In this document: positions 17,397 to 26,304 of the stretch, one piece after another
Position numbering within the stretch: position 1 is the first letter of the stretch
Layout: each line of letters starts with the position of its first letter
Source: Synechococcus sp. UW179A
Lineage (GTDB): Bacteria > Cyanobacteriota > Cyanobacteriia > PCC-6307 > Cyanobiaceae
NCBI RefSeq assembly: GCF_900473965.1
Contig: NZ_UCNJ01000012.1
Location: 1-64,000 of the forward strand
Length of the DNA: 64,000 nt
Reading direction: 5' to 3'
Notes under the pieces: generated by a model
What the model saw: only the letters and a program-made list of their open reading frames with translations
Database searches by the model: none
What the model was told of the DNA's origin: nothing
Made by a program: the position numbers and the translations under genes

Positions 17397-19557
17397 CAAT
17401 AAAGGCAGCCGAAAGGAATCGCTGCAAATCTCAATTAATCGATCTGCAGACTCTCTGGATCTCTTCAATTCAAATACTTCACCAAATGATTGTGCTAATC
17501 CTACTCAGTCAAGGTTGATTCGTAGGATACGTAAAATTCTTTCAGTTGATCACACTCAGCCGATTCTAGGGGCTAATAATCTTGAAAAACTTTTAGAGAT
17601 TAATTCGATTTTCTATCGGTTGGCTGAGGTTAATTCGAACAAAGAGTTTTCTCAGCTGCCTCATCTAAGATTTGATCTCAATTTAAAAACTGTTTATTTT
17701 GTGTATTTTAAGCAGGGACGTAGGAAGATTTATGATCCCCAAAATGATGTGTTTATTGACCCATCTAATCTTCGATCCATTGCAAGTCCACTTGTTTACG
17801 AACTCTACCCTTTGTTGCCATGTCAATGTAGATCACGTTGGCAATTACTTGGATTTATATGGCCAGCAATAAAGAATCAGTTTTACCCTGCATTGATCCT
17901 TTCTTTTCTTTTGGCCTTGTTGGCAATTACTTACCCTTATATTACCTCAAATATATTGGGTGATGTAGTTCCATCAGGGAATATTTCTTTGATTGTTAAT
18001 GCTTTTGTGTTGGGTATGCTTATTGCTACCCTAACTGCTTTTTTTACCTGGTGGAAGCAATATCTTGTTGGTAAGGCTAATTTTTCTTTGACATTGCGCC
18101 TTAAGGTTGCAATCTATGATTGGTTTTTCAAAATTCCCCTCCGAAAACTATCGGATTTTACGAACGGAGATTTGGCACTTAGAATTTCGGAGTTGGAAAC
18201 AGTTGCTGAATTTTTATCCTCCGCCCTTATTCAGGGAACTGCTGATATTTTCTTGCTTATAGGTTTTGGAGCAATGATGATCTATTATGATTACAACTTA
18301 TCTTTTTGGTTGATCGCTTATACGTTTTTGTGCGCACTTCCGACAATTGTTTTTTCCTATAAACTTTCTTACTATGATCATAAAGTCCAAGGCTTATCTG
18401 GTGACTTAAGTAATTTTTCACTTGAGGCATTGGGGTCCATCGTTCAAATTAGGTCGTCTGGAGCAGAGTCTTTTGTTCTTCATAAATGGGTCACTGTCTT
18501 AAAGCAATTATCTACGGATCAATATAAATCCCAGAGTGTTGCTGATTTCTTTAGTGCTTTAACGACCGCATTAAGTTCTGGTGGTCAAATTTTTATCTAT
18601 ATTATTATTCTTTGGAGGCTATGGCATGCTGACTCTCTAGAGGATGTGTTGTTGACGACAACAGTATTTATTGTTTTCGTAGGGTCTTACGGTGAATTTA
18701 ATCGAAGTTTCAATAATCTTCTCTATATCGCTCTCTCCCAGGTTACTGCTATCGAAGTTCGGTGGAAGAGGGTCTTGCCTTTGTTTGAGGCTAGCTTTGC
18801 TGAACATGAAAAATTGTCAGAGTTAGAATTCATAGATAAAAAACGCGTCACTGGTGATATTTCTTTCCGGCAACTATCTTTTTCTTATCCTGGTCAAACG
18901 ATACCCTTGTTTGATTCTCTGAACTTTAATGTGCATCCTGGTAAGGTGAATGCGATTTTTGGTCCTAGTGGTTCTGGAAAATCGACAATTTTTAAATTGA
19001 TCTTGCGGTTAGAGCAACCTACAAAAGGCTCGATTGTTATGGATACAAAGCCAATCGAAGACTTTTATGTTAAAGACTATCGCCGTCTTTTTGGTGTCAT
19101 CCCGCAGAAATCATCGCTTTCAGCAGGTTCGATCCGTGATGCAATCCTTGCAGGTCAGGATTACAGTGATGATCAGATTTGGGAAGCATTGGAGCTGGTC
19201 AATATACAAGATGAAATTTTCAATATGCCAATGAAGCTTTATACAGTACTTTCGGAAGGTGGAATGAATGTCTCAGGTGGACAGCGTCAACGCATTGCTA
19301 TTGCCAGGGCAATCCTTCAAAGACCTTTGTTTCTTTTAGAAGATGAGGCAACGAGCGCTCTAGATAATCAATCTCAAGCAATCATATCAAATAATTTGTC
19401 TAAACTGGGTATCACAAGATTAGTCATTGCTCATCGTCTGTCTGCCATTGCTCAGGCGGACCACTTGATTGTTATTAATGATGGGAAAGTTGAGGCTGAA
19501 GGTAGTTATGCATCAGTGATTGAAAGGAGTGAATTCCTTAACTCAGTCGTTAATTAA
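17389..19557 (+). CDS. NHLP ABC transporter permease/ATPase subunit
   Basis: This 722-residue protein of the NHLM ABC2 type has an N-terminal region (about 150 residues) with no Cys protease, followed by transmembrane helices and an ATPase. The ATPase has Walker A GPSGSGKST near 524, SGGQRQR near 629 and Walker B LFLLEDEATSALD. It probably forms a heteromeric exporter with the preceding subunit. Its end lies 15 bp from the convergent ctp gene, right at the right arm of the block B repeat. Confidence 0.92.
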   Translation: MTDNKGSRKESLQISINRSADSLDLFNSNTSPNDCANPTQSRLIRRIRKILSVDHTQPILGANNLEKLLEINSIFYRLAEVNSNKEFSQLPHLRFDLNLKTVYFVYFKQGRRKIYDPQNDVFIDPSNLRSIASPLVYELYPLLPCQCRSRWQLLGFIWPAIKNQFYPALILSFLLALLAITYPYITSNILGDVVPSGNISLIVNAFVLGMLIATLTAFFTWWKQYLVGKANFSLTLRLKVAIYDWFFKIPLRKLSDFTNGDLALRISELETVAEFLSSALIQGTADIFLLIGFGAMMIYYDYNLSFWLIAYTFLCALPTIVFSYKLSYYDHKVQGLSGDLSNFSLEALGSIVQIRSSGAESFVLHKWVTVLKQLSTDQYKSQSVADFFSALTTALSSGGQIFIYIIILWRLWHADSLEDVLLTTTVFIVFVGSYGEFNRSFNNLLYIALSQVTAIEVRWKRVLPLFEASFAEHEKLSELEFIDKKRVTGDISFRQLSFSYPGQTIPLFDSLNFNVHPGKVNAIFGPSGSGKSTIFKLILRLEQPTKGSIVMDTKPIEDFYVKDYRRLFGVIPQKSSLSAGSIRDAILAGQDYSDDQIWEALELVNIQDEIFNMPMKLYTVLSEGGMNVSGGQRQRIAIARAILQRPLFLLEDEATSALDNQSQAIISNNLSKLGITRLVIAHRLSAIAQADHLIVINDGKVEAEGSYASVIERSEFLNSVVN

Positions 19558-19571
19558 TATCTATTGATGCC

Positions 19572-20924
19572 TTAATTCTTAAGCGCTGATTGCAGGTTGG
19601 CTGAGCCGGGCTGATACGCCTGGCCTCGCCCCGGTGAGCGCAGGGCTTTGATCAAGGTGGTTTCGGCAGCTCGGTACTGACTGTCTTTGCCAGTGCCAAG
19701 CTGCTCGACGGTTAGCGATTGGATCTCTTGATCGCTCAGTTTTACGTCCACATCCGGGCGAATGCCGTTTTTGTGGATATCGGTGCCTTTGGGCGTGAGG
19801 TACTTGGCAATGGTGACCGTCAACCCGGATCCATCCGAGAGGCCGCGGACAGACTGGACCAACCCCTTCCCAAAGGTTTTCTGACCCACCAGAACGGCTC
19901 GCTTGTTGTCTTGGAGTGCGCCAGAGAGAATCTCGCTGGCACTGGCTGAACCTTCATTCACCAGCACCACAACAGGACTGTTGGTCAGTGCACTGCCAGT
20001 GGCACGTCGGACATCCTGGATGCCGTCTCTTGTTTTGGTGCTGACGATGGTGCCTTCATCTAGCCATTGCCGTGCAATGTCGATGCTGGCTTCCAGCAGC
20101 CCACCAGGATTACTGCGCAGATCAAGCACATAGCCCTGAGCGCCCTCTTTCTCGAGCTCCCGGATAGCGGCTCGCATCTCCCGGGCGGCATTGGCATTGA
20201 ATTGTTTGAGACGGATGTAGCCGACCTTCTTGCCATCGCCTGCTGTGTTCAGCCGACTCTCGACCGCATGAATTTCAATGCGTGCTCTCTTGAGAGGCAC
20301 CGTGACTACTTCACCCTTGCGGCGCAGGCCGAGGGTGACCTGGGTGCCTTCCTGGCCACGGATTAACTTGACCGCATCCTCCGTGGTCATTCCTTTCGTG
20401 GATTGGCCGTCGATCGAAACGATCACATCCTTGGGCTGCACTCCTGCTCTGGAAGCAGGGGTTCCTTCAATTGGAGACACCACAAGAATCTCTTTGGTGT
20501 CTTTGTCCAGCGTGATCTGGATGCCAACTCCCGTGAGCTCGCCGGAGGTGTCGATCTGCATCTCCTTGAACTCTTTTGGGTCCAAGAAGCGTGTGTAGGG
20601 ATCGTCGAGGCTGGCGAGCATGCCTCGGATCGCTTCATAGGACTCATCAGTGCCTGCATAGCTCTTGGCCAGCAGATCTCTTCTCAGGCTGGTCCAGGTT
20701 TCAGGGGAATACTTTCCTGAAGAGTCAAGAAAATCTCTGTAGACAATCTGCCAGACCTGGTCGATGACCTCCTTGGGGCTGTTGGTGATCGAGGAGGAAT
20801 TGGTGCTGGGAAGTCCGAGGCCTGGCGCCGCTACAGCAATGGCTGTGGTCAAACCACCTGCTCCAAGAATCAGCAGCAAACCTCTGTGCTGTGACAAAGG
20901 CGATCGAGGACTTTTAGTGGTCAT
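19572..20924 (-). CDS. ctp: C-terminal processing peptidase, S41 family
   Basis: This 450-residue periplasmic serine protease has an N-terminal membrane or signal segment (LLLILGAGGLTTAIAVAA), a PDZ domain near 115-200 and the catalytic dyad Ser328 (GSASASEI) and Lys353 (TFGKGLVQ). In cyanobacteria, Ctp enzymes process precursor D1 and other lumenal proteins. This gene lies beside ispG. Bases 19627-20135 repeat 10019-10527. If the block entered by a single crossover, the gene is a chimera with a transferred 3' end (LQSALKN) and a native remainder. Confidence 0.93.
   Translation of the reverse strand: MTTKSPRSPLSQHRGLLLILGAGGLTTAIAVAAPGLGLPSTNSSSITNSPKEVIDQVWQIVYRDFLDSSGKYSPETWTSLRRDLLAKSYAGTDESYEAIRGMLASLDDPYTRFLDPKEFKEMQIDTSGELTGVGIQITLDKDTKEILVVSPIEGTPASRAGVQPKDVIVSIDGQSTKGMTTEDAVKLIRGQEGTQVTLGLRRKGEVVTVPLKRARIEIHAVESRLNTAGDGKKVGYIRLKQFNANAAREMRAAIRELEKEGAQGYVLDLRSNPGGLLEASIDIARQWLDEGTIVSTKTRDGIQDVRRATGSALTNSPVVVLVNEGSASASEILSGALQDNKRAVLVGQKTFGKGLVQSVRGLSDGSGLTVTIAKYLTPKGTDIHKNGIRPDVDVKLSDQEIQSLTVEQLGTGKDSQYRAAETTLIKALRSPGRGQAYQPGSANLQSALKN
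19627..20135. repeat. direct repeat, right copy (inside intact ctp)
   Basis: These 509 bases equal 10019-10527. The left and right copies lie 9608 bp apart in the same orientation, so a crossover between them would delete block B. Confidence 0.88.
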
Positions 20925-20961
20925 TGATGTCCTTCAGGCCCGTGTCCTCAGATTAACGAGT

Positions 20962-22197
20962 TCAGGCAGGATCTACCCAGCGTCCGTCGTCTTTGATCAG
21001 CTGGATTAAAGCTTGAACACCATCGGCTTCCGGTACTTTGCGGATCTCTTCACGACCTCGGTAAAGCGCGATGGTGCCAGGCCCTTTGCCGACATAACCG
21101 TAGTCTGCGTCTGCCATCTCACCTGGACCGTTCACGATGCATCCCATCACGGCGATGTCCAGTCCGGAGAGATGAGAGGTTGCGTTTCTCACCTGATTCA
21201 GCACCTCCTCGAGATTAAACAAAGTGCGACCGCAGCTCGGGCAAGCCACGTATTCGACCATGGTCTTGCGTAAGCCAATGGCCTGAAGAATCGAGTAGCA
21301 GACAGGAATTTCCTTCTCAGGAGATTCAGTCAGCGAAACTCTGATCGTGTCTCCAAGTCCTTCGGACAACAGGGTTGCGATTCCCGCAGTGCTCTTGATG
21401 CGGCCGTAATCGCCATCACCGGCTTCGGTAACTCCAAGGTGTAAGGGGAAATTGAACCCTGCGTTGTCGAGCGTGTCGGCCATCATTCGATAGGCAGCGA
21501 GCATCACAGGGGCTCTGGAAGCCTTCATCGAAATCACGATGTTGTGGAAATCAAGGTCGTCGCAGATCCGCACAAATTCCATGGCCGACGCCACCATTCC
21601 CTCGGGTGTATCGCCGTAGGTGAACAACATGCGCTCCGCCAGGGAGCCGTGATTGACCCCAATGCGCAGGGCTTTGTTCTCCTTCTTCAGTGCCTCCACC
21701 AATGGGGAGAATTTGTCCTTAATGCGTTCTCCGATGGCATCGAATTCCTCTTGACTGAAGTCCTGCCGATTGGGGTCAGGTTTGTCAAACACGAACAAAC
21801 CAGGATTGATCCGCACCTTGTCCACGTGCTTGACCACTTCCAGAGCAATACGAATGCCGTTGTGGTGAACATCTGCCACAAGCGGAACATTGCATCCCTG
21901 GGCGCGCAAAGCCGCACGAATCTGTCCCATAGCCTTGGCGTGGGCCAGCGTGGGCGTGGTCACTCGCACGATCTCGCAGCCGACATCAACCAGTCGACGA
22001 ATGCCGGCCACGGACCCTTCGATGTCGAGGGTGTCCTCATTGATCATCGACTGAACCGCCACCGGGTGCTCACTGCCGATGGGGACTTCGCCGACCATGA
22101 CCGTTCGCGTGCTTCGCCGGCGAATCACCGTGTCGTAACGGGGATTGATGGCAACTTCACTGCTGCTTTCAGGAGCACTGATCAAGGTGCCGGTCAT
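20962..22197 (-). CDS. ispG: 4-hydroxy-3-methylbut-2-enyl diphosphate synthase
   Basis: This protein converts 2-C-methylerythritol cyclodiphosphate to HMBPP in the plastid-type MEP isoprenoid route, using a 4Fe-4S cluster. Cluster Cys are visible in the [14 protein letters not shown] segment and in [10 protein letters not shown]. The start is uncertain: ATG 22197 gives 411 residues, close to family length; the frame is open to 22293. It is followed on the same strand by ctp, about 37 bp away. Confidence 0.93.
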   Translation of the reverse strand: MTGTLISAPESSSEVAINPRYDTVIRRRSTRTVMVGEVPIGSEHPVAVQSMINEDTLDIEGSVAGIRRLVDVGCEIVRVTTPTLAHAKAMGQIRAALRAQGCNVPLVADVHHNGIRIALEVVKHVDKVRINPGLFVFDKPDPNRQDFSQEEFDAIGERIKDKFSPLVEALKKENKALRIGVNHGSLAERMLFTYGDTPEGMVASAMEFVRICDDLDFHNIVISMKASRAPVMLAAYRMMADTLDNAGFNFPLHLGVTEAGDGDYGRIKSTAGIATLLSEGLGDTIRVSLTESPEKEIPVCYSILQAIGLRKTMVEYVACPSCGRTLFNLEEVLNQVRNATSHLSGLDIAVMGCIVNGPGEMADADYGYVGKGPGTIALYRGREEIRKVPEADGVQALIQLIKDDGRWVDPA

Positions 22198-22316
22198 GGA
22201 TCGGGAGGGTTCTGAGCCAAACCTTGGCATAGACGTCAGCGCAATGACTTGCGTTTGTCCCAATCGTGCTGCTTTTGGAGTGGCACCGAACATCGATTTC
22301 GGTCCGGTTGGACGGT

Positions 22317-22871
22317 TCAGCTCCCCGTCAGCAGATGCAATCTGTGGCGGGCCTCTCGCAAATCCTGCAACGTCAGATCCTGCGGTGTTCCAGCCTCGCG
22401 AGAGCGGAATCGCAACAGGTACGAGGGATGAAACACGGGCATGAAGTCGCGGCCCTCATGGTTCTGCCAATGCCCCCTCAGCTTGCTGATGCCGCTCCGG
22501 ACACCAAGCACCGCCTGCAGGGCTGTGGCTCCTGAAAGCAACACGAGTGCTGGATCGATCAGATCGATCTGTTGCTTCAGCCAGGGTCTGGAGATCTCGA
22601 TCTCCTTGGATGTGGGCTTGCGGTTGTTGGGTGGCCTGCACTTGATCACATTGATGATGTAGAGCTCGTGCTGTTCATCCAGGCTTGCTTCTTTGATCAG
22701 TTCACTAAGCAGCTGTCCTGAGCGACCCACGAACGGCAAACCACGGGCATCCTCTTCAGCTCCGGGTGCTTCGCCGATCAGCATCAGGCGTGCATTTGGA
22801 TTTCCGCGTCCAACAACCAGCCGAGGGTTCTGATCAGGACGCTTCAGCTGGTTTCGTTGTGGAGCTGTCAT
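22317..22871 (-). CDS. family-4-like uracil-DNA glycosylase, iron-sulfur ligands absent
   Basis: This 184-residue protein has the family-4 UDG motifs: [23 protein letters not shown] near residue 34, [13 protein letters not shown] and HPSYLLR. It would remove uracil from DNA. The N-terminal CxxC and the other Fe-S Cys of classic family 4 enzymes are missing; only one Cys is present. The start is firm, since ATG overlaps the previous stop (ATGA) and an in-frame TGA lies just upstream, so the ligands were not lost to start choice. Confidence 0.88.
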   Translation of the reverse strand: MTAPQRNQLKRPDQNPRLVVGRGNPNARLMLIGEAPGAEEDARGLPFVGRSGQLLSELIKEASLDEQHELYIINVIKCRPPNNRKPTSKEIEISRPWLKQQIDLIDPALVLLSGATALQAVLGVRSGISKLRGHWQNHEGRDFMPVFHPSYLLRFRSREAGTPQDLTLQDLREARHRLHLLTGS

Positions 22872-23281
22872 CGAATCGTCTTCTCAGCAGATTCAGTTCG
22901 GAGCACAAGCAGCAGGAACCTTTGCCCTTCTGGATCCTCCAGCCAACATTCCGCGCCGAAGCTTTCCAACCTCGGCTCTTCCGTGCTCTTGCCTCCGAGT
23001 TGCATCACGTGCTGTTGCCAGGACTGGAGCTCCAGCAGGGGGTCAGCCTTTGCCCGCCTTTGTAGGCATGGCGCCAGCGCTGACCCCGATTCAGGCCATG
23101 GACGGTTGCGTGATGGTGTGTAGATCTGGAGACTTCCCTGCGCCTGTAAAGGAACAATCCAGTGATGAGCGGCCACCCCCGGTTTGGGGCTGGTACCCAG
23201 CAGATCCGCATAAAACTTCGCCAGTTGCTCAGGCCTACGCGAGGCAAGCACCCAACTCAGAGCAATGTCGTCACCATTCAT
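22868..23281 (-). CDS. VOC/glyoxalase-fold protein, hypothetical
   Basis: This is a 137-residue protein of the vicinal-oxygen-chelate fold (ALSWVLASRRPEQLAKFYADLLG, and ECWLEDPEGQRFLLLV). The likely start is ATG 23281, since the longer frame to 23452 begins in non-conserved sequence. The four-base overlap with the UDG gene suggests co-transcription. Substrate unknown. Confidence 0.75.
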   Translation of the reverse strand: MNGDDIALSWVLASRRPEQLAKFYADLLGTSPKPGVAAHHWIVPLQAQGSLQIYTPSRNRPWPESGSALAPCLQRRAKADPLLELQSWQQHVMQLGGKSTEEPRLESFGAECWLEDPEGQRFLLLVLRTESAEKTIR

Positions 23282-23427
23282 CCCGATATGTTCTCTGGTC
23301 TGGAGGCTGGCTGTGCGATCTGTTTCTTTGTTGTCTTTGACAACACGTCTTCTCTGTGGTTCTGACACCACATCAGGCAGGATGATCAAGCTTTTACCTG
23401 CGCATCCACTGGAGGGGTGCCGCTTCG

Positions 23428-24606
23428 ATGTCACGCCCGCTATCCCTTTCAAGCCGGGCTGAAGCCCTCCAGCCTTCTCTCACCCTTGCAATCAGTGCAA
23501 GGGCCAAGGCCTTGCAACAGGAGGGTCGCGATATCTGCAGTCTGAGTGCCGGGGAACCCGATTTCGGCACACCCTCATTCATTGTCGAGGCCTCAATTCA
23601 GGCACTTCGGGATGGGGTCACGCGTTATGGGCCGGCTGCTGGGGACCCTGCCCTGAGACAGGCCATCGCCAGCAAGATCACCAACGAGAACGGTCTTCCC
23701 ACCACTGCAGATGAAGTGCTGGTGACCAACGGGGGGAAACAGGCCATCTTCAACCTGTTCCAGGTGTTACTCAACCCCGGCGATGAGGTGTTGATTCCTG
23801 CGCCCTACTGGCTCAGCTATCCCGAGATGGCACGTTTGGCTGGTGCCCAGCCAATCTCAGTCCCTTCATCGGCGCTCAACGGTTTCCGCCTTGATATGCA
23901 GGCTCTCGAGGCAGCGATTACCCCGGCTAGCCGCTTGCTGGTGATCAACTCGCCGGGCAACCCAACCGGCCAGGTTCTCAGTCTTGATGAGTTGGAGCAA
24001 CTGGCCGAGTTGGTCCGGCGTTATCCGAGATTGCTGGTCATGTCAGATGAAATCTATGAATATCTTCTGGATGATGGCATCGAGCATCACAGTTTCGCGG
24101 CGCTGGCGCCTGATCTCAAAGAACGATGTTTCATGGTGAATGGCTTCGCCAAGGGCTGGGCGATGACTGGATGGCGCCTTGGCTATCTGAGTGGCCCCGC
24201 CTCAGTGATTAAGACTGCCTCCGCTCTTCAGAGCCAGAGCACCAGCAATGTGTGCAGCTTTGCTCAGAGAGGTGCCATCGCGGCCATCGAAGGGCCCAGA
24301 GACTGTGTGAGAGAGATGGCTCAGAGCTACAACAAGCGCCGGACCATTCTCGTGCAGGGGCTCCAGGCCCTCCCAGGCATCACGCTCGTTCCTCCTCATG
24401 GAGCCTTCTACGCCTTTCCGCAGCTTCCCGACGGCTGCGGTGACTCGGTGAGTTTCTGCAAGAGGGCTCTGGAGGAGGAGGGTCTGGCCATCGTCCCAGG
24501 TGGTGCCTTTGGTGACGACCGCTGCGTTCGCTTGTCCTGTGCGGTCTCGCGTGAGACGATCGCAGATGGACTTTCTCGGCTCGCCCGCTTGCTCCCCGCA
24601 GGCTGA
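23428..24606 (+). CDS. aspC: aspartate aminotransferase, class I PLP enzyme
   Basis: This 392-residue enzyme belongs to aminotransferase class I. PLP residues seen are Lys242 (NGFAKGWAMTGWR), Asp207 (MSDEIYE) and the SPGNPTG loop near 175-181. It interconverts aspartate and oxaloacetate with glutamate/2-oxoglutarate. It is divergent from the VOC gene, with a 146-bp gap. Confidence 0.92.
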   Translation: MSRPLSLSSRAEALQPSLTLAISARAKALQQEGRDICSLSAGEPDFGTPSFIVEASIQALRDGVTRYGPAAGDPALRQAIASKITNENGLPTTADEVLVTNGGKQAIFNLFQVLLNPGDEVLIPAPYWLSYPEMARLAGAQPISVPSSALNGFRLDMQALEAAITPASRLLVINSPGNPTGQVLSLDELEQLAELVRRYPRLLVMSDEIYEYLLDDGIEHHSFAALAPDLKERCFMVNGFAKGWAMTGWRLGYLSGPASVIKTASALQSQSTSNVCSFAQRGAIAAIEGPRDCVREMAQSYNKRRTILVQGLQALPGITLVPPHGAFYAFPQLPDGCGDSVSFCKRALEEEGLAIVPGGAFGDDRCVRLSCAVSRETIADGLSRLARLLPAG

Positions 24607-24649
24607 GTGCGCGAATTCGGTCTGATCATCGAATTACGTCTTCAACGAC

Positions 24650-25549
24650 ATGCTTTCAGGAGAACGCCGGGCCGTTGCCCTGCTGGCAGTACTGCTCTGC
24701 CAAGGGGTCACAGTCTTGCCCGTTGTTGCTCAGCCCACACTCAAGGTTGGGGCGATTCCTGATCAAAATCCTGAGCGACTCAATCGTCTCTATGGACAGT
24801 TGGCAGACGAATTGAGCGATCGCCTCGACGTGAAGGTGCGTTATGTACCGGTCAGCAACTATCCAGCGGCTGTGAGCGCTTTTCGCACCGGTGGGCTGGA
24901 TCTGGTCTGGTTTGGTGGCCTGACCGGTGTGCAGGCGCGCCTGCAGACGCCAGGGGCTCAGGTGCTTGCTCAGCGCGATATTGATGCCCGCTTCCGCAGT
25001 ATCTTCATTGCCAACACAAGCTCCGGGCTGCAACCGATCAGCTCGATCAACGGTCTCACTAGTTTGCGAGGCAAGCGGTTCTCTTTCGGTTCCGAGAGTT
25101 CGACCTCCGGCCGTTTGATGCCGCAGCATTTTCTGGCCAAAGCCGGAGTCACGCCAAGTCAGTTCAGTGGTGGCCGGGCCGGATTCAGTGGCAGCCATGA
25201 CGCCACCATCGCAGTGGTGCAGAGCGGTGCCTATGAAGCGGGTGCGCTCAACGAGCAGGTTTGGACATCGGCGGTGAAAGACGGGCGCGTGAACACCGAG
25301 AAGGTGAGTGTGATCTGGCGAACGCCTGAATACGTTGATTACCACTGGGTTGTACGCCCGAAGCTGGATCAGCGCTTCGGAAAGGGTTTCACCACGCGTC
25401 TTCAGAAGGCGATCCTGGGTCTGCAGCCAACCACGCCGCGTCAGGTGACCATTCTTGAGCTGTTTGCAGCCAAGCGCTTCATTCCAGCGAAGGCGAGTCA
25501 GTACAAGCCGATCGAAAAGGTGGGCCGGGAGTTGGGCAAGATCCGGTGA
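24650..25549 (+). CDS. phnD: phosphonate/phosphite ABC transporter substrate-binding protein
   Basis: This 299-residue periplasmic protein has a signal peptide (to about residue 27) and the PhnD/PtxB fold. Motifs include GAIPDQNPERL and a VWFGGLTGVQARLQTPGAQ segment. It begins an operon with phnC and phnE (stop/start overlaps). In picocyanobacteria this family binds phosphonates or phosphite; which one cannot be told from sequence. Confidence 0.85.
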   Translation: MLSGERRAVALLAVLLCQGVTVLPVVAQPTLKVGAIPDQNPERLNRLYGQLADELSDRLDVKVRYVPVSNYPAAVSAFRTGGLDLVWFGGLTGVQARLQTPGAQVLAQRDIDARFRSIFIANTSSGLQPISSINGLTSLRGKRFSFGSESSTSGRLMPQHFLAKAGVTPSQFSGGRAGFSGSHDATIAVVQSGAYEAGALNEQVWTSAVKDGRVNTEKVSVIWRTPEYVDYHWVVRPKLDQRFGKGFTTRLQKAILGLQPTTPRQVTILELFAAKRFIPAKASQYKPIEKVGRELGKIR

Positions 25550-26304
25550 CAACGCTGTTGGAGCTGAACGAGGTGCGTGTTGACGGTCCCCATGGAGATC
25601 GGTTGAACGCTGTCACGTTCAGGCTCCAAAACGGTGAGCGCATCGCCCTGCTCGGACGCAGCGGTGCTGGCAAGAGTTCACTGATCGGTGTTCTCAACGG
25701 CAGCCTGCCCCCAGCAGCAGGGCACGTGCGGTTTCAGGGTGTGGCGCTTGCGTCGCTCAGCCGGCGACAGCGTGCACGGATCGGAACCCTCTGGCAGGAC
25801 CTGCGTCTGATCGAAGAACTCAGCATTGGTCAGAACGTCAATGCCGGCGCTCTCGGTCGCCGTCGCCTGCCGTGGGCTTTGGCCAACCTGTTGTTTCGGG
25901 TCGATGCGGAGGCCAGCCGATCCTGTCTGCGTCAGGCAGGTCTGGAGGAGTCACTGCTATCGAACACGGGGCTTGATCGTCCTGTGGGGCAGCTGTCGGG
26001 GGGGCAGCGGCAGCGAGTGGCCCTGGCCCGACTGTTTCGTCAACAACCTGATCTGATGCTGGCGGATGAACCCCTTGCCAGTCTTGATCCGGCCATTGCG
26101 GCCGAAGTCTTGGAGAGACTTCTCACCTCTGAAGCCGATGGCAGCCTGCGCAGTGGAGCGCAGGCTGTGGTGGTGTCCTTGCATCGCCCGGAGCTGATCG
26201 ATCGTTTTGATCGGGTGCTTGGCCTGCGCGCAGGACGGCTTGTGCTCGATGCGCCTGCAAAGGCCATCTCAGCAGGTGATCTGCGCGATCTGTATGCGCC
26301 GTGA
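25546..26304 (+). CDS. phnC: phosphonate ABC transporter ATPase
   Basis: This 252-residue ATPase has Walker A LLGRSGAGKSS, signature LSGGQRQRVA and Walker B LMLADEPLASLDP. It starts at GTG, overlapping the phnD stop (GTGA). It energises uptake through PhnE. Translational coupling with both neighbours is likely. Confidence 0.88.
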   Translation: MTTLLELNEVRVDGPHGDRLNAVTFRLQNGERIALLGRSGAGKSSLIGVLNGSLPPAAGHVRFQGVALASLSRRQRARIGTLWQDLRLIEELSIGQNVNAGALGRRRLPWALANLLFRVDAEASRSCLRQAGLEESLLSNTGLDRPVGQLSGGQRQRVALARLFRQQPDLMLADEPLASLDPAIAAEVLERLLTSEADGSLRSGAQAVVVSLHRPELIDRFDRVLGLRAGRLVLDAPAKAISAGDLRDLYAP

